From Neptuniibacter sp. CAU 1671 (lineage in GTDB: Bacteria; Pseudomonadota; Gammaproteobacteria; Pseudomonadales; Balneatricaceae), in contig NZ_JARHUE010000010.1 in NCBI RefSeq assembly GCF_029222905.1, positions 1 through 59,510 of the forward strand: a DNA stretch of 59,510 bases, given 5' to 3'. Both the position numbers and the translations under genes were made by a program. The notes below the pieces were generated by a model that did not search any database, was not told the origin of the DNA, and saw nothing but the letters and a program-made list of their open reading frames with translations. The number at the start of each line of letters is the position of its first letter. The first letter of the stretch is position 1. Positions 7,612 through 18,429 of the stretch are shown piece by piece.

Positions 7612-9009
7612 ATGAAGCGCGTGTTTTCCCTTGTCTGTGCTTTCCTTGTTTTAACAGTTTTGCCCGTAGGGGCGGCAGAATTACCCGATTTTAAAACGCT
7701 GGTTAAAGAAGCGTCACCGGCTGTGGTTAATATCAGCACTGTGCAAAAGGAAAACGAGGATCAGGCTGCCCAGATATTTCGAGGCCCGAACGGCGAAGAG
7801 CTTCCCGATATTTTTAAACATTTCTTCAAATTTCCGGATGGGGTACAGCCGCCTCGCCATAAAACGCCACAGTCTCTGGGGTCAGGCTTTATTATCTCAT
7901 CGGATGGTTATCTGCTGACCAATCATCATGTGGTAGCAGATGCTGAGAAGGTGACTGTTCGCCTGTCAGACCGGCGGGAACTCGAAGCCCAGGTGGTGGG
8001 GAGTGATGAACGGTCAGATATTGCGGTGCTTAAAATCGATGCGGTGGATCTGCCTGTAGTGAAGCTGGGTAAATCTTCTGAGCTTGAAGTCGGCGAGTGG
8101 GTTCTCGCGATTGGTTCCCCCTTTGGTTTTGATCATAGTGTCACCGCGGGCATAGTCAGTGCCAAACAGCGTGCGCTGGCGAATGAAACATACGTGCCCT
8201 TCATTCAAACCGACGTGGCAATTAATCCGGGCAATTCTGGCGGTCCCCTGTTTAATCTGGCAGGTGAAGTGGTAGGTATTAATTCGCAAATCTACACGCG
8301 CTCAGGTGGTTTCATGGGGTTGTCATTCGCGATTCCCATTGATGTTGCTATGGAAGTGGCTAACCAGATTAAAGATAAAGGTTTTGTTACGCGAGGATGG
8401 CTGGGTGTGATCATCCAGGAAGTGAACCGTGATCTGGCTGAGTCCTTCGGTCTTGAGAAGCCTTCCGGTGCGCTGGTTGCTAAGGTATTGCCCGATAGTC
8501 CGGCCCAGAAAGCGGGCCTTGAAGAGGGTGATATTATTTTGAGTTTTGACGGACGTGAAGTGGTCCACTCAGCGGATCTGCCGCACTATGTGGGTCGTGT
8601 AAAGCCTGGTTATACGGCATCTTTGAACATTGTTCGTGGTGGTAAAAAACAGGCCATCCAGGTTGAAATTGGCGCCTTGCCCGATCAGCAGCAATTAGCT
8701 AAAGCGTCGGTCCCTGATGTGACGGGCGGCAGTAATCGTCTGAAAATTGATGTGGCAGAACTGGATGACGAACGTCGTTCCAAATGGCAGGTTGCTTCTG
8801 GAGTAGTGGTACGTCAGGTAATGCCCGGACCTGCTGCTCAGGCAGGGCTGATGGTGGGTGATGTGATCACCATGCTGAATGGAGAATCTGTCAGCTCTGT
8901 GACTGAGTTCGAGAAAGTCGTTTCCGGCTTGCCCGATGACCGCGCTGTACCGCTGCGAATTGTTCGCCGGGGAAGCCCAATGTTTATTCCTTTAAAACTG
9001 GATGATTAA
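7612..9009 (+). CDS. mucD: Periplasmic serine protease MucD/DegP
   Basis: HtrA-family protease/chaperone that degrades misfolded periplasmic proteins. Start at ATG 7612 (AGG 9-10 nt upstream) gives 465 residues with a clean signal peptide ending VGAA; GTG 7600 would add four residues. Trypsin-like triad: His in TNHHVV, Asp in SDIAVLKID, Ser in NPGNSGGPL. Two C-terminal PDZ domains follow (GWLGV onward, and a second ending in FIPLKLDD). Last gene of the sigma-E operon; a strong terminator follows. Confidence 0.97.
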   Translation: MKRVFSLVCAFLVLTVLPVGAAELPDFKTLVKEASPAVVNISTVQKENEDQAAQIFRGPNGEELPDIFKHFFKFPDGVQPPRHKTPQSLGSGFIISSDGYLLTNHHVVADAEKVTVRLSDRRELEAQVVGSDERSDIAVLKIDAVDLPVVKLGKSSELEVGEWVLAIGSPFGFDHSVTAGIVSAKQRALANETYVPFIQTDVAINPGNSGGPLFNLAGEVVGINSQIYTRSGGFMGLSFAIPIDVAMEVANQIKDKGFVTRGWLGVIIQEVNRDLAESFGLEKPSGALVAKVLPDSPAQKAGLEEGDIILSFDGREVVHSADLPHYVGRVKPGYTASLNIVRGGKKQAIQVEIGALPDQQQLAKASVPDVTGGSNRLKIDVAELDDERRSKWQVASGVVVRQVMPGPAAQAGLMVGDVITMLNGESVSSVTEFEKVVSGLPDDRAVPLRIVRRGSPMFIPLKLDD

Positions 9010-9029
9010 CGGATATTTATTTTGTAAGT

Positions 9030-9053
9030 AAGGGGGCCTTTGCCCCCTTTTCT
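9030..9053 (+). terminator. Terminator of the sigma-E operon
   Basis: AAGGGGGC / GCCCCCTT with CTTT loop and following TTTTCTG, 20 nt after the mucD stop. Confidence 0.92.
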
Positions 9054-9135
9054 GTGAGCTGCTAATAGCCGGTTTACGGTATTTACGGTAAACTTGCCGC
9101 CTTTATTTCCGCTCTAGGTATTGGAAACGCAACAC

Positions 9136-10935
9136 GTGAGTAACCTCGATCATATTCGTAACTTTTCAATTATTGCCCACATTGACCACGGTAAGTCCAC
9201 GCTGGCGGATCGCTTTATTCAGATGTGTGGTGGTCTGAGTGATCGGGAAATGGCTGCGCAGGTGCTTGACTCCATGGAGCTGGAGCGTGAGCGTGGCATT
9301 ACCATTAAAGCTCAGAGTGTAACGCTTAACTACACCTCTAAAGATGGGAATACCTATCAGCTGAATTTCATCGATACCCCGGGACATGTCGATTTCTCTT
9401 ACGAGGTCTCCCGCTCACTGGCAGCCTGTGAAGGTGCGTTGCTGGTAGTGGATGCGGCTCAGGGTGTTGAAGCGCAATCGGTCGCCAACTGCTACACCGC
9501 AATTGAGCAGGGGCTGGAAGTGGTCCCGATCCTGAACAAGATGGATCTGCCGCAAGCTGATCCGGATCGCGTCAGAATCGAAATTGAAGAGGTAATCGGG
9601 ATCGATGCGACTGAAGCAGTGCCTTGCTCCGCTAAAAGCGGTATGGGTGTTGAAGATGTCATGGAGCAGTTAATTCGCAAGATTCCTGCACCCGAAGGTG
9701 ATGTATCTGCCCCGCTGCAGGCGCTTATTATTGATTCCTGGTTTGACCCCTATCTGGGCGTAGTCTCATTAGTACGGGTCAAACATGGGACCTTGCGCAA
9801 AAAAGATAAGATTCTGGTGAAATCCACTGGAATCAGCCATCAGGTCGAATCACTTGGTATCTTTTCGCCAAAAAGAACAGAACGTACCGAACTTAAAGCC
9901 GGTGAAGTGGGTTTTGTCGTGGCGGGCGTTAAGGATATTCATGGTGCGCCGGTGGGGGATACCCTGACGCATCAGAAAACACCTGACGTTGATAGCTTGC
10001 CTGGTTTTCAGCGGGTGCAACCGCAAGTCTATTCCGGTCTGTTCCCAACCAGTGCGGATGATTATCAGGATTTTCGAGAAGCACTGGATAAGCTAACCCT
10101 GAATGATGCATCACTTTATTTCGAGCCTGAAACGTCTGATGCGCTGGGCTTTGGTTTCCGTTGCGGTTTCCTCGGGATGCTGCATATGGAGATCATTCAG
10201 GAGCGACTGGAACGTGAATATAATCTGGATCTGATCACCACGGCACCCACCGTTGTCTACGAGCTGGAACTGAATAATGGTGATGTTGTTCACATCGACA
10301 GCCCATCCAAATTGCCCGACCCGGCTAGCATCAAGGAGATGCGAGAACCGATCGTCCAAGCAAATATTCTGGTGCCGCAGGACTACCTTGGCCAGGTTAT
10401 CGGTCTGTGTGTTGAAAAACGTGGTGTGCAGAAACAGATGCACTATGTCGGTAAGCAGGTTCAGGTAACCTACGAACTGCCGATGGCTGAAGTGGTGCTG
10501 GACTTTTTTGACCGCCTGAAATCGGTCAGTCGTGGATATGCCTCGCTGGAGTACAACTTCATCCGTTTTGAGCCCGCCAAATTGGTGCGGATGGATATTT
10601 TGATCAACGGTGATAAGGTGGATGCTTTGGCGGTCATTTTACATCGTGATAATGCCCAGTATCGGGGCCGCCAGTTATGTGAAAAGATGAAAGAGGTGAT
10701 TCCTCGTCAGATGTTCGATGTGGCCATTCAGGCAGCACTTGGCGGTAAAATTATTGCCCGTACCACTGTAAAAGCGCTGCGTAAAAACGTATTGGCAAAG
10801 TGTTATGGCGGTGATGTCAGCCGTAAGAAAAAACTGCTGCAGAAACAGAAAGAGGGTAAGAAACGCATGAAGCAGGTGGGCAGTGTGGAAATCCCGCAGG
10901 ATGCTTTCTTGGCCATACTCAAAGTGGATAGCTGA
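9136..10935 (+). CDS. lepA: Elongation factor 4 (LepA)
   Basis: Ribosome-associated translational GTPase. HIDHGKST (P-loop), [10 protein letters not shown] (switch), DTPGHVDF and NKMD are all in the N-terminal G domain; the C-terminal [19 protein letters not shown] tail is the LepA-specific end. I prefer GTG 9136 (599 residues; the protein then starts [10 protein letters not shown] as in pseudomonads) over TTG 9121, whose only AGG is two bases away. First gene of a run to acpS; lepA-lepB-rnc-era is a classic order. Confidence 0.96.
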   Translation: MSNLDHIRNFSIIAHIDHGKSTLADRFIQMCGGLSDREMAAQVLDSMELERERGITIKAQSVTLNYTSKDGNTYQLNFIDTPGHVDFSYEVSRSLAACEGALLVVDAAQGVEAQSVANCYTAIEQGLEVVPILNKMDLPQADPDRVRIEIEEVIGIDATEAVPCSAKSGMGVEDVMEQLIRKIPAPEGDVSAPLQALIIDSWFDPYLGVVSLVRVKHGTLRKKDKILVKSTGISHQVESLGIFSPKRTERTELKAGEVGFVVAGVKDIHGAPVGDTLTHQKTPDVDSLPGFQRVQPQVYSGLFPTSADDYQDFREALDKLTLNDASLYFEPETSDALGFGFRCGFLGMLHMEIIQERLEREYNLDLITTAPTVVYELELNNGDVVHIDSPSKLPDPASIKEMREPIVQANILVPQDYLGQVIGLCVEKRGVQKQMHYVGKQVQVTYELPMAEVVLDFFDRLKSVSRGYASLEYNFIRFEPAKLVRMDILINGDKVDALAVILHRDNAQYRGRQLCEKMKEVIPRQMFDVAIQAALGGKIIARTTVKALRKNVLAKCYGGDVSRKKKLLQKQKEGKKRMKQVGSVEIPQDAFLAILKVDS

Positions 10936-10953
10936 TAGGGATAGGTATTCTGA

Positions 10954-11766
10954 ATGGATTTTGATTTCGCGCTGATTCTTGTTGTACTGACCTTTCTGTC
11001 TGGCTTGATCTGGCTCTATGACCGGGTCCTGCTGGCACCAAAACGCAGCGCGCGGGTAAAGGCCGCACAGATACAGGCGGGTGGGGAACTGCCAACGCAG
11101 GCTCTGGCTGAATTGAATCGGGAGTCAGGCTGGATTGATACGGGTCGATCAGTGTTTCCGGTATTGCTGCTGGTATTGCTGCTCCGTTCTTTTTTAGTAG
11201 AGCCGTTTCAGATCCCCTCTGGCTCAATGTTGCCGACCCTGAAAGTGGGTGATTTTATTCTGGTTAACAAGTTTCACTATGGTTTGCGTTTGCCGGTCCT
11301 CAACACCAAATTTGTATCCGTACATGTACCTGAGCGTGGCGATGTTGTCGTATTCAAGTATCCAAAACAACCTGCGATAAATTACATTAAGCGTGTCGTG
11401 GGTCTGCCGGGCGATACTGTGCGGTATCAGGATAAAACTCTGTATATTAACGGTGTAGAACAGGACAAAACGTTGCTGGCACAATTACCGCCGAGCCGAC
11501 CGCAGCGCATGGTATTTGAAGAAGTACTGGATGGGGTGGACCATCAGATATTTAATGATCTGCCGCGTCCTGCACTTAATAACGAATGGGTTGTTCCTGC
11601 CGGTCACTATTTCATGATGGGTGATAACAGGGATAACAGTAACGACAGCCGTTACTGGGGGTTTGTGCCTGATGAGTTACTGGTGGGCAAAGCATTCGCA
11701 GTCTGGATGCACTGGCCGACCTTCTTCAGCATTCCTCAGTTTAGTGATTCACGTTTGATTCAATGA
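10954..11766 (+). CDS. lepB: Signal peptidase I
   Basis: Inner-membrane protease that removes Sec signal peptides. 270 residues. Two N-terminal membrane helices (~3-22 and ~66-83), catalytic Ser in PSGSMLPTL (Ser91) and general-base Lys in NYIKRVVG (Lys146), followed by the conserved MGDNRDNSNDSRYWG box near residues 225-239. Cotranscribed with lepA (18 nt gap) and with the next gene. Confidence 0.97.
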   Translation: MDFDFALILVVLTFLSGLIWLYDRVLLAPKRSARVKAAQIQAGGELPTQALAELNRESGWIDTGRSVFPVLLLVLLLRSFLVEPFQIPSGSMLPTLKVGDFILVNKFHYGLRLPVLNTKFVSVHVPERGDVVVFKYPKQPAINYIKRVVGLPGDTVRYQDKTLYINGVEQDKTLLAQLPPSRPQRMVFEEVLDGVDHQIFNDLPRPALNNEWVVPAGHYFMMGDNRDNSNDSRYWGFVPDELLVGKAFAVWMHWPTFFSIPQFSDSRLIQ

Positions 11767-11777
11767 AGGACTCTGAG

Positions 11778-12170
11778 ATGAACGTTAAGAACCCTGGAAT
11801 GCAATCTGGTGCCTCTATTCTGCTGATCATCCTGATGATTGGTTTGGGTGCGGGTATTTTCAGTGTGGCCATGAAGCTTTATCCATCCTATACCGATCAT
11901 CGTGTCATCATGGGTATTCTGAATGAGGTGCTGCAGAACAAGGATCAGATTGTGCAGAGTAACCGGCAGATTCGTGGTTTAGTCAATCGTAGATTGACTA
12001 TCAATTCGATCTATAAATTCAGGGGCGAAGAGAAAGAAGACTGGCTGACCATTACCCGTGATCAGGGCTTTATCATTTTTAAAGTAAAGTATCAGGACCA
12101 GATCCCCATCTACTACAACGTGGATGCCCTGGTTAAATTTGACGAAACCGTACAAGCTAAACTGCCTTGA
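11778..12170 (+). CDS. DUF4845 membrane-anchored protein
   Basis: 130 residues from ATG 11778, which has AAGGA 7 nt upstream; ATG 11763 overlaps the lepB stop and has no ribosome site. One N-terminal membrane helix ([15 protein letters not shown]) and a small extracytoplasmic domain rich in polar residues. It belongs to the DUF4845 family that sits between lepB and rnc in many proteobacteria. Molecular role unknown; position suggests a link to protein export. Confidence 0.85.
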   Translation: MNVKNPGMQSGASILLIILMIGLGAGIFSVAMKLYPSYTDHRVIMGILNEVLQNKDQIVQSNRQIRGLVNRRLTINSIYKFRGEEKEDWLTITRDQGFIIFKVKYQDQIPIYYNVDALVKFDETVQAKLP

Positions 12171-12850
12171 TCAAACCTGTTGCCGGACTGATCCGTCGGA
12201 TCGGTTATACCTTTAAAGACGAGTCGCTGTGTGAACTCGCGCTCAGCCACCGTAGTTGTGGTAAGCAAAATAATGAGCGTTTAGAGTTTCTGGGTGATTC
12301 CATTCTTAATTTTGTCATCGCTGAAGCGTTGTTTCATCATTTTCCGTCAGCTCGCGAAGGTGAGCTGAGTCGTCTGCGCGCTAAACTGGTTAAAGGCGTG
12401 ACCCTGTCAGAGGTCGGTCGTGAGCTGGAATTGGGTGATTATCTTCGTCTTGGCAGTGGTGAATTAAAAAGCGGTGGTTACCGTCGGGACTCAATTCTGG
12501 CGGATGCCGTAGAGGCGCTGATTGGCGCGATCTATCTTGACAGTGATTTGGATACCGCCCGGCAGTTTATTCTGGCGCAGTTAGGTAGTCGTCTGGAAAA
12601 GCTCGATCTCAAGGTTACACTGAAGGATCCAAAAACGCGGTTGCAGGAGTTTTTGCAGTCTCGCAGGTTGGATCTGCCTGAATATGACCTAGAGAAGGTC
12701 CATGGTGATCCGCATGACCAGACTTTTTATATTGCATGCCGTGTATCAGGGCTTGATACACCCGCCCGGGGTGAGGGCAGTAGCCGACGTAAAGCCGAGC
12801 AGGAAGCGGCACGTATGGCATTGATTGCTTTAGAGGTAGAGAAAGCCTGA
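12167..12850 (+). CDS. rnc: Ribonuclease III
   Basis: Double-strand-specific endoribonuclease for rRNA and mRNA processing. 227 residues, usual size. The RNase III signature [14 protein letters not shown] is at residues ~36-49 with catalytic Glu40 and Asp44, and the second acidic cluster lies in [13 protein letters not shown]. The C-terminal dsRNA-binding domain runs from about residue 153. TTG start overlaps the stop of the preceding gene, implying translational coupling. Confidence 0.96.
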   Translation: MIKPVAGLIRRIGYTFKDESLCELALSHRSCGKQNNERLEFLGDSILNFVIAEALFHHFPSAREGELSRLRAKLVKGVTLSEVGRELELGDYLRLGSGELKSGGYRRDSILADAVEALIGAIYLDSDLDTARQFILAQLGSRLEKLDLKVTLKDPKTRLQEFLQSRRLDLPEYDLEKVHGDPHDQTFYIACRVSGLDTPARGEGSSRRKAEQEAARMALIALEVEKA

Positions 12851-13785
12851 TGTCCGATGATTTAATGCACCTGTTAGAACCGCAAAACCCAGATCAGCGC
12901 TGTGGTTTTGTTGCCATTGTTGGCCGTCCCAACGTCGGCAAGTCGACCCTGATGAATCACATTCTGGGGCAAAAACTGAGTATTACTTCACGTAAACCGC
13001 AAACCACACGTCATCAGATCATGGGCATTAAAACTGAAGGTGATCTGCAGATTATCTATGTGGATACCCCTGGTTTGCATAAAGATGATGGTAAAAAAGC
13101 ACTGAACCGCTACATGAATAAAGCAGCCTCCGATGCGCTGCGTGATGTGGATTTGATCGTTTTTCTGGTGGATCGCACCGCATGGACCGAAGAAGATCAG
13201 CTGGTCCTGGATAAGGTTAAACACGCCCACTGCCCTGTCATTCTGGCGGTAAATAAAGTCGATCAGCTTAAAGATAAAGCCGCGCTCTTACCTATTATGG
13301 AAAGCCATGCCAAGCGGATGTCTTTTGCCGAGATGGTACCGCTGTCTGCCAAGCAGGGTCATAATATTGATCAGTTGGAAGCCTTGATCAAGGCGCATAT
13401 TCCGCAGGGTTTCCACCATTTTCCGGATGATCAGCTGACCGATAAAAGTTCACGTTTTTTGGCTGCTGAGATGGTGCGCGAAAAGCTTATGCGTAATCTC
13501 GGTGATGAAGTGCCTTACGGCACCACTGTCGAAATTGAAGAATACAAGTACGCTGAAAATGGTGTTTTGCATATCAGTGCTTTGATTCTGGTTGAGCGAG
13601 ATGGTCAAAAGCGGATCGTGATTGGTGACAAAGGCACTCGTATCAAAACCATTGGTCGTGATGCGCGACTGGACATGGAGCGCATGTTCGAGTCTAAAGT
13701 GATGCTTAATCTGTGGGTCAAAGTCCGTCGTGGCTGGGCTGATGATGAGCGTGCACTGCGCAGTCTGGGATACAGCGATAACTGA
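12850..13785 (+). CDS. era: GTPase Era
   Basis: Essential GTPase that binds 16S rRNA during 30S assembly. 311 residues: G1 GRPNVGKST (~25-33), G3 DTPGLH, G4 NKVD, then a C-terminal KH domain with [17 protein letters not shown]. Its ATG overlaps the rnc stop (TGATG), and its own stop overlaps the recO start in the same way. Confidence 0.97.
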   Translation: MSDDLMHLLEPQNPDQRCGFVAIVGRPNVGKSTLMNHILGQKLSITSRKPQTTRHQIMGIKTEGDLQIIYVDTPGLHKDDGKKALNRYMNKAASDALRDVDLIVFLVDRTAWTEEDQLVLDKVKHAHCPVILAVNKVDQLKDKAALLPIMESHAKRMSFAEMVPLSAKQGHNIDQLEALIKAHIPQGFHHFPDDQLTDKSSRFLAAEMVREKLMRNLGDEVPYGTTVEIEEYKYAENGVLHISALILVERDGQKRIVIGDKGTRIKTIGRDARLDMERMFESKVMLNLWVKVRRGWADDERALRSLGYSDN

Positions 13786-14477
13786 TGGCGGAGCGATTTG
13801 AGCAGCATGCCGCATATGTGCTGCACAGTCGCCCTTACCGAGATACCAGCCTGCTGGTCGATTTCTTTACCCTTGAACAGGGACGTGTGTCGGCGGTCGT
13901 GCAGGGGGCACGCCGTCCGGGTTCCCGCCTGCGTAGTATCTTACAACCCTTTGTCCCGATTCAGATCCGCTGGCGTGGTCGTCAGGAACTGAAAACCCTG
14001 CAGCAGGCTGAAGCCGTGGGCACCATGATGCTGTTGCAAGGCAATGCCTTGCTCTGTGCACTCTATGTGAATGAACTGCTGCAGCGATTACTGCAGCCGT
14101 TTGATGCCCATCCCAGGCTCTATGTCTATTATCAGTATGTGTTGAACGAGCTACTTTCGGGATCGGATGTGGAAGGGGGCTTGCGCACCTTTGAGCATCG
14201 GTTACTGCATGAATTAGGGTGTCTGCCAGCTTTGGATACTCTTGATGCAGCGCAGCTGTATCAGTTTCATCCTGAGCAGGGTTTTTTGTTGGCGACCCAT
14301 CCAGCCGAACAGGATAAACCGGCCTGCTTTTGGGGGCAGCACCTACAATCGATAGCGGTAGATGATTATGCGGAGCCGGACGTTAAGCGTGCAGCAAAAC
14401 GTCTAATGCGTTTGGCGATCGATCACCAATTGGGTGGAACCCCACTGCGTAGCCGCAGTCTGTTTAAAAAAATGTAA
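13785..14477 (+). CDS. recO: DNA repair protein RecO
   Basis: 230 residues. N-terminal OB-fold ([20 protein letters not shown], then [13 protein letters not shown]) and a helical C-terminal half ([19 protein letters not shown]), the RecO pattern. Acts with RecF/RecR to load RecA on SSB-coated DNA. No zinc-binding Cys cluster is present, as in other gammaproteobacterial RecO. Start codon overlaps the era stop. Confidence 0.93.
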   Translation: MAERFEQHAAYVLHSRPYRDTSLLVDFFTLEQGRVSAVVQGARRPGSRLRSILQPFVPIQIRWRGRQELKTLQQAEAVGTMMLLQGNALLCALYVNELLQRLLQPFDAHPRLYVYYQYVLNELLSGSDVEGGLRTFEHRLLHELGCLPALDTLDAAQLYQFHPEQGFLLATHPAEQDKPACFWGQHLQSIAVDDYAEPDVKRAAKRLMRLAIDHQLGGTPLRSRSLFKKM

Positions 14478-14487
14478 GGAGCCCAGT

Positions 14488-15261
14488 TTGTTAGAGCCAA
14501 ATCGTTTACTGTTAGGCGTCAACATAGATCATATCGCCACACTGCGTCAGGCCAGAGGGACCCGTTATCCTGATCCTGTTCAGGCGGCTGCAATGGCTGA
14601 AGACGCCGGGGCTGATGGTATTACCGTGCATCTGCGTGAAGATCGACGCCATATTCAGGATCGGGATATCTATCTGCTCAAAGAGACCCTGCAGACCCGA
14701 ATGAATTTTGAAATGGCGGTGACCGAAGAGATGCTGCAGATTGCGCTGGATGTTAAACCGGCACATTGTTGTCTGGTGCCGGAAAAACGGGAAGAGCTGA
14801 CCACAGAGGGTGGTCTGGATATTGTCGGACAGGAAGCTCGGATCAGGGACGCCTGTGAGCGTCTGGCGTCAGCAGGTATTGAGGTATCGTTGTTTATTGA
14901 CCCGGATGAGGCCCAGATTGATGCCTCGGTTCGCTGCGGTGCACCGGTGATTGAATTGCATACGGGTGCCTATGCAGAGGCGGAAGATCCCGCTATTCGT
15001 TTAGCTGAGTTGAAACGTATTCAGCAGGCGGCTAAGCATGCCTGGGATGCTGGTCTGGTTGTGAATGCCGGCCATGGTCTGCATTATCATAACGTTGAAC
15101 CGATTGCGGAAATCCCCCAGATGAATGAACTGAATATTGGGCATGCGATTGTGGCACGTGCGGTGCTGTGTGGCCTGCAGCCTGCGGTCCGCGAAATGAA
15201 ACAGTTGCTTGAACAAACGCAGCAGCGTGTTCAGTCAGCACGAGATGCACTGATACGATGA
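14488..15261 (+). CDS. pdxJ: Pyridoxine 5'-phosphate synthase
   Basis: Condenses 1-deoxyxylulose 5-phosphate with 3-amino-2-oxopropyl phosphate to make vitamin B6. TTG start at 14488 with TAAGGA 7 nt upstream gives 257 residues beginning [20 protein letters not shown], the family start; a longer frame into recO is not needed. Conserved [22 protein letters not shown], and NAGHGL-Y-NV motifs are present. The pair pdxJ-acpS follows recO as in E. coli. Confidence 0.96.
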   Translation: MLEPNRLLLGVNIDHIATLRQARGTRYPDPVQAAAMAEDAGADGITVHLREDRRHIQDRDIYLLKETLQTRMNFEMAVTEEMLQIALDVKPAHCCLVPEKREELTTEGGLDIVGQEARIRDACERLASAGIEVSLFIDPDEAQIDASVRCGAPVIELHTGAYAEAEDPAIRLAELKRIQQAAKHAWDAGLVVNAGHGLHYHNVEPIAEIPQMNELNIGHAIVARAVLCGLQPAVREMKQLLEQTQQRVQSARDALIR

Positions 15262-15650
15262 TTCTGGGGGTGGGCACAGATATACTGGCTATTGAGCGGA
15301 TTGGCCTTGCGATAACCCGCACGCCCAAGCTGCCCGCCCGTATTTTGACGACCACTGAGCTGGCTGGATTTGAGCTGACGGCAGACCCAGCTCGTTATCT
15401 GGCCAAGCGTTTTGCCGCTAAAGAAGCCGTCGTCAAAGCGCTTGGCAGTGGCATTGGGCACGGTGTGAGCTGGCGGCATATTCAAATCGAAAAAGATGGT
15501 CTGGGTCGACCGCTGGTACAGTTAGAAGCGGGCGCCAAAGTCTGGGCCGATCAAAAAGGCATTGGCCAGATTCATCTGAGTTACTCCGATGAAAAGGACT
15601 ATATTCTGGCCTTTGCGGTTGCTGAAAGCAGATCAGAGGAGCATCAATGA
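15258..15650 (+). CDS. acpS: Holo-[acyl-carrier-protein] synthase
   Basis: Transfers phosphopantetheine from CoA to acyl carrier protein. 130 residues. [12 protein letters not shown] (metal-binding Asp8) and [17 protein letters not shown] (metal-binding Glu) are the two family motifs. Overlaps pdxJ by ATGA and is overlapped the same way by the SDR gene. Confidence 0.96.
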   Translation: MILGVGTDILAIERIGLAITRTPKLPARILTTTELAGFELTADPARYLAKRFAAKEAVVKALGSGIGHGVSWRHIQIEKDGLGRPLVQLEAGAKVWADQKGIGQIHLSYSDEKDYILAFAVAESRSEEHQ

Positions 15651-16378
15651 CCCAGGTTGCAGTGGTGAGTGGTGGTTCAGCCGGGATTGGTGAGGCCGTG
15701 GTAATGCGGTTACGCCAGAATGGCTGGCGTGTGTTTAATCTCGACCTGAAACCGCCTGTAGATGCTGTCGATTATATTGCCTGCAATATGGCCAGTGCAG
15801 AACAGGTTAATGCCTCGGTTGCAGACGTTATGGCCCGGTGTGGTCAGATTGATGCGGTGATTGCCAATGCCGGTGTGCATCTGTCCGCCACCTTGGAAGA
15901 AACCAGTCCGGAGATGCTGGATCGGCTGATTGATGTGAATATAAAAGGTGCCTATCACCTGTTGCATGCCACCTTACCGTTACTGCGACAGCAACAGAGT
16001 GGCAGTGTCGTTCTGGTGTCCTCTGACCAGGCGCTGGTGGGTAAGCAGAACTCTTTTGCTTACAACATGAGCAAGGCAGCGCTGGCCTCCATGGCAAAAA
16101 CCACCGCTCTGGATTACGCCCGTTACGGTATTCGGGCTAACGCCGTCTGTCCGGGCACCATTGAAACACCACTCTATCATCAGGCGATTCAGCGATACTG
16201 CGATAAAAGTGGTGCAGATCCCAAACAGGTTCATGCAGAAGAAGCTGCTCTCCAGCCCTTGGGCCGACTCGGTCAGCCGGAGGAGGTTGCCGCATTGGTG
16301 GCTTTTCTGGTCAGTGATGACGCGCGTTTTATTACCGGCAGTTTGCAGGTGATCGATGGCGGCTACACCGCACAGTGA
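15647..16378 (+). CDS. SDR-family oxidoreductase (sugar-dehydrogenase-like)
   Basis: 243 residues, classical short-chain dehydrogenase: cofactor motif GGSAGIGE (~9-16), NAG (~74-76), catalytic Ser125/126, Tyr139 and Lys143 (YNMSK), and the terminal FITGSLQVIDGGYT. Asp33 after the second strand favours NAD(H). The ATG overlaps the acpS stop (ATGA). The next gene is a lactonase-type amidohydrolase, then a dehydratase and a class II aldolase, so oxidation of a sugar to its lactone (as in non-phosphorylating fucose/arabinose routes) is a reasonable guess. Substrate unproven. Confidence 0.85.
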   Translation: MTQVAVVSGGSAGIGEAVVMRLRQNGWRVFNLDLKPPVDAVDYIACNMASAEQVNASVADVMARCGQIDAVIANAGVHLSATLEETSPEMLDRLIDVNIKGAYHLLHATLPLLRQQQSGSVVLVSSDQALVGKQNSFAYNMSKAALASMAKTTALDYARYGIRANAVCPGTIETPLYHQAIQRYCDKSGADPKQVHAEEAALQPLGRLGQPEEVAALVAFLVSDDARFITGSLQVIDGGYTAQ

Positions 16379-16385
16379 GGCACCG

Positions 16386-17228
16386 ATGCGTATTATAGAC
16401 TCGCATCTGCATCTGTTTAATCTGAGCCAGGGCGATTATCACTGGCTTAATATTGATCAACCCCCTTATTGGCACGGTAAAAGCGCTCTGGTCCGTGATT
16501 ATGGTGAATCAGATCTACAACTGCCCCCGGGTTTGCAGCTGGCGGGGTTTGTCCATATTGAGGCTGGCTTTGATAATCGCCAGCCATGGCGTGAAATTGC
16601 CTGGCTTGAGCAGCATTGCCAATTGCCGTTTCGTAGTGTCGGTTATGCCGATCTGACTTCAGATAATTTCGTCCATACTGTTGAGCAACAGCTTGATTAC
16701 ACCAGTCTGGTGGGTATTCGTAATATCGTCGCCAATGACGCGCTGAACATGCTCAAAAACCCGCGAACGGCAGGCTATTTGGATTTTCTGGTTGAGCACA
16801 ACCTGATACTGGAGCTGCAACTTGATCTGCAGTATTCAGAGGCCTTAACGACACTGTTGTGGCTTGCTGATCGATGGTCAACACTAACCATTGTCCTGAA
16901 TCATGCCGGTTTGGCGACTGCTGTGTGTCCAAAATGGTGTGCGGCTATTCAGGCACTCGCAGAGCGCCCCAATTGCATCGTTAAATGTTCAGGCTGGGAG
17001 ATGCAGCAGCCGGACTGGTCAATGCAGGCGATTTCTCCGGTAATTGCTTTTCTGCTGGAAACACTGCCGGTTTCGCGTCTGATGCTGGCCAGCAATTTCC
17101 CGGTGAGTGAGCTGTCGTGCTCCTATGCTGAGCTTTGGCAACGTTATGCTGAGCAACTGGGCGGGCTGTTACCTGCCGAGCTGTTTTTTGACACCGCCTG
17201 GCAGGTGTATGGTTTTGATGAGCTTTAG
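16386..17228 (+). CDS. Amidohydrolase 2 family protein (sugar lactonase-like)
   Basis: 280 residues from ATG 16386 (GAGG 5-6 nt upstream). Metal-dependent TIM-barrel hydrolase: HxH at residues 7-9 (IDSHLHLF), a further His in VLNHAGLA, and the ending MLASNFPVSEL, where the Asp seen in many relatives is Asn, a variant common in this subfamily. The opening DSHLHLFNLSQGDYHWL resembles L-fuconolactonase-type enzymes that open sugar lactones. It is coupled to the SDR gene and converges on the dehydratase gene with a 2-nt gap. Confidence 0.8.
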   Translation: MRIIDSHLHLFNLSQGDYHWLNIDQPPYWHGKSALVRDYGESDLQLPPGLQLAGFVHIEAGFDNRQPWREIAWLEQHCQLPFRSVGYADLTSDNFVHTVEQQLDYTSLVGIRNIVANDALNMLKNPRTAGYLDFLVEHNLILELQLDLQYSEALTTLLWLADRWSTLTIVLNHAGLATAVCPKWCAAIQALAERPNCIVKCSGWEMQQPDWSMQAISPVIAFLLETLPVSRLMLASNFPVSELSCSYAELWQRYAEQLGGLLPAELFFDTAWQVYGFDEL

Positions 17229-17230
17229 GC

Positions 17231-18406
17231 TTATTTGATTTCCATATGAGGTGAACGTTTCACCACCTCATCATTCAACTCAATGCCCAAACCCGGCTCA
17301 TCCGGGCAGCGGAACTGACCATTGACCGGTTGTGGGTCCTGCAAACACAGCTCGCGGTTCCAGTCCTTGATCGCATAGGTATGGTGTTCATGGATCAGGA
17401 AGTTCGGAATGGCCGTTTCCAGATGCAGGGCAGCCATGGTCGCCACCGGTCCTCCACAAACATGCGCTTGAATACGCACATCATAGATATCGGCATAGTC
17501 ACATACTTTTTTGGTTTCAGTGAGGCCGCCGCATAAGCCAACATCCGGTTGCAGCACATCGAGGCTCTGGTCTTCCAGATAAGGCCGCACGCCCCAGCGG
17601 TTATACAGTCGCTCACCGCCAGCAATCGGTACATTCACCTTATCGGCCACGCGTTTATGCAGCGCAGAGTTAAGGTAGTTAACCGGTTCTTCAAAATACA
17701 TGCAGCGGAACTCTTCCACGATTTCGCCAAGCTGAATTGCGGTTGAAGCACCTGGCAGGCTGTGACACTCAAAAATGATATCGACATCTTCACCCACCAC
17801 ATCACGGATGGCTGCCATACGGTCGCGGAACAGGCGCATCTCTTCCCGGCCAAACAATTTGGTACGGTCAAAGTGGGTTACGCCATGTTTGTCATACATG
17901 ATGGGATCCACCTTCACGGCGTCGTAGCCTTCGGCCATCGCTTTTTCGGCGGCCCGGGCAAACTCTGCCGGATGGTTGAGTCGGTTTACCTCGGCATCCC
18001 AGTCAAACTGTAGCTGACTGGCATAGGTACGCAGGTCGCCATTAACGCGGCCGCCGAGCAGTTCATAGACCGGCAGGCCCAATGCTTTACCTTTGATATC
18101 CCACAGCGCGGTATCAATGGCGCTCATTGCTGAATAAATAACCGGTCCGCCGCCTAAGCCCCAAAAACTCTCGCGCAGCATCCGGCTCCAGAGCAGTTCC
18201 GTCTGAAAGGGGTTAAATCCTATTAGCATCTCTTCAGCAAACTCTTTAATCATATGTGCGGCAGCGCTGTGGCCAAGGTCGTAGGCCAGACCGGCTTCTC
18301 CAACGCCGGAGATGCCTTCATCGGTATGAATCCGGACAAAAACAGGGTTCCACACCGGACGTTTAGGGCAATGGATATCAAATATTTCTACGCGGGTAAC
18401 TTTCAT
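17231..18406 (-). CDS. Enolase-superfamily sugar acid dehydratase
   Basis: 391 residues of the mandelate racemase/muconate lactonizing group. Capping domain at residues ~1-125; barrel with probable metal ligands Glu213 (FECHS), Glu239 (YFEEPVN) and Glu265 (AGGERLY); catalytic His315 in QAHVCGGP. The GGE ligand and His pattern fit galactonate/mannonate-type acid sugar dehydratases rather than racemases. Substrate cannot be assigned. Read with the neighbouring lactonase, SDR and aldolase genes it would make a 2-keto-3-deoxy sugar acid. Confidence 0.82.
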   Translation of the reverse strand: MKVTRVEIFDIHCPKRPVWNPVFVRIHTDEGISGVGEAGLAYDLGHSAAAHMIKEFAEEMLIGFNPFQTELLWSRMLRESFWGLGGGPVIYSAMSAIDTALWDIKGKALGLPVYELLGGRVNGDLRTYASQLQFDWDAEVNRLNHPAEFARAAEKAMAEGYDAVKVDPIMYDKHGVTHFDRTKLFGREEMRLFRDRMAAIRDVVGEDVDIIFECHSLPGASTAIQLGEIVEEFRCMYFEEPVNYLNSALHKRVADKVNVPIAGGERLYNRWGVRPYLEDQSLDVLQPDVGLCGGLTETKKVCDYADIYDVRIQAHVCGGPVATMAALHLETAIPNFLIHEHHTYAIKDWNRELCLQDPQPVNGQFRCPDEPGLGIELNDEVVKRSPHMEIK

Positions 18407-18429
18407 GGAATCGCCTTGTGATCGGAAAT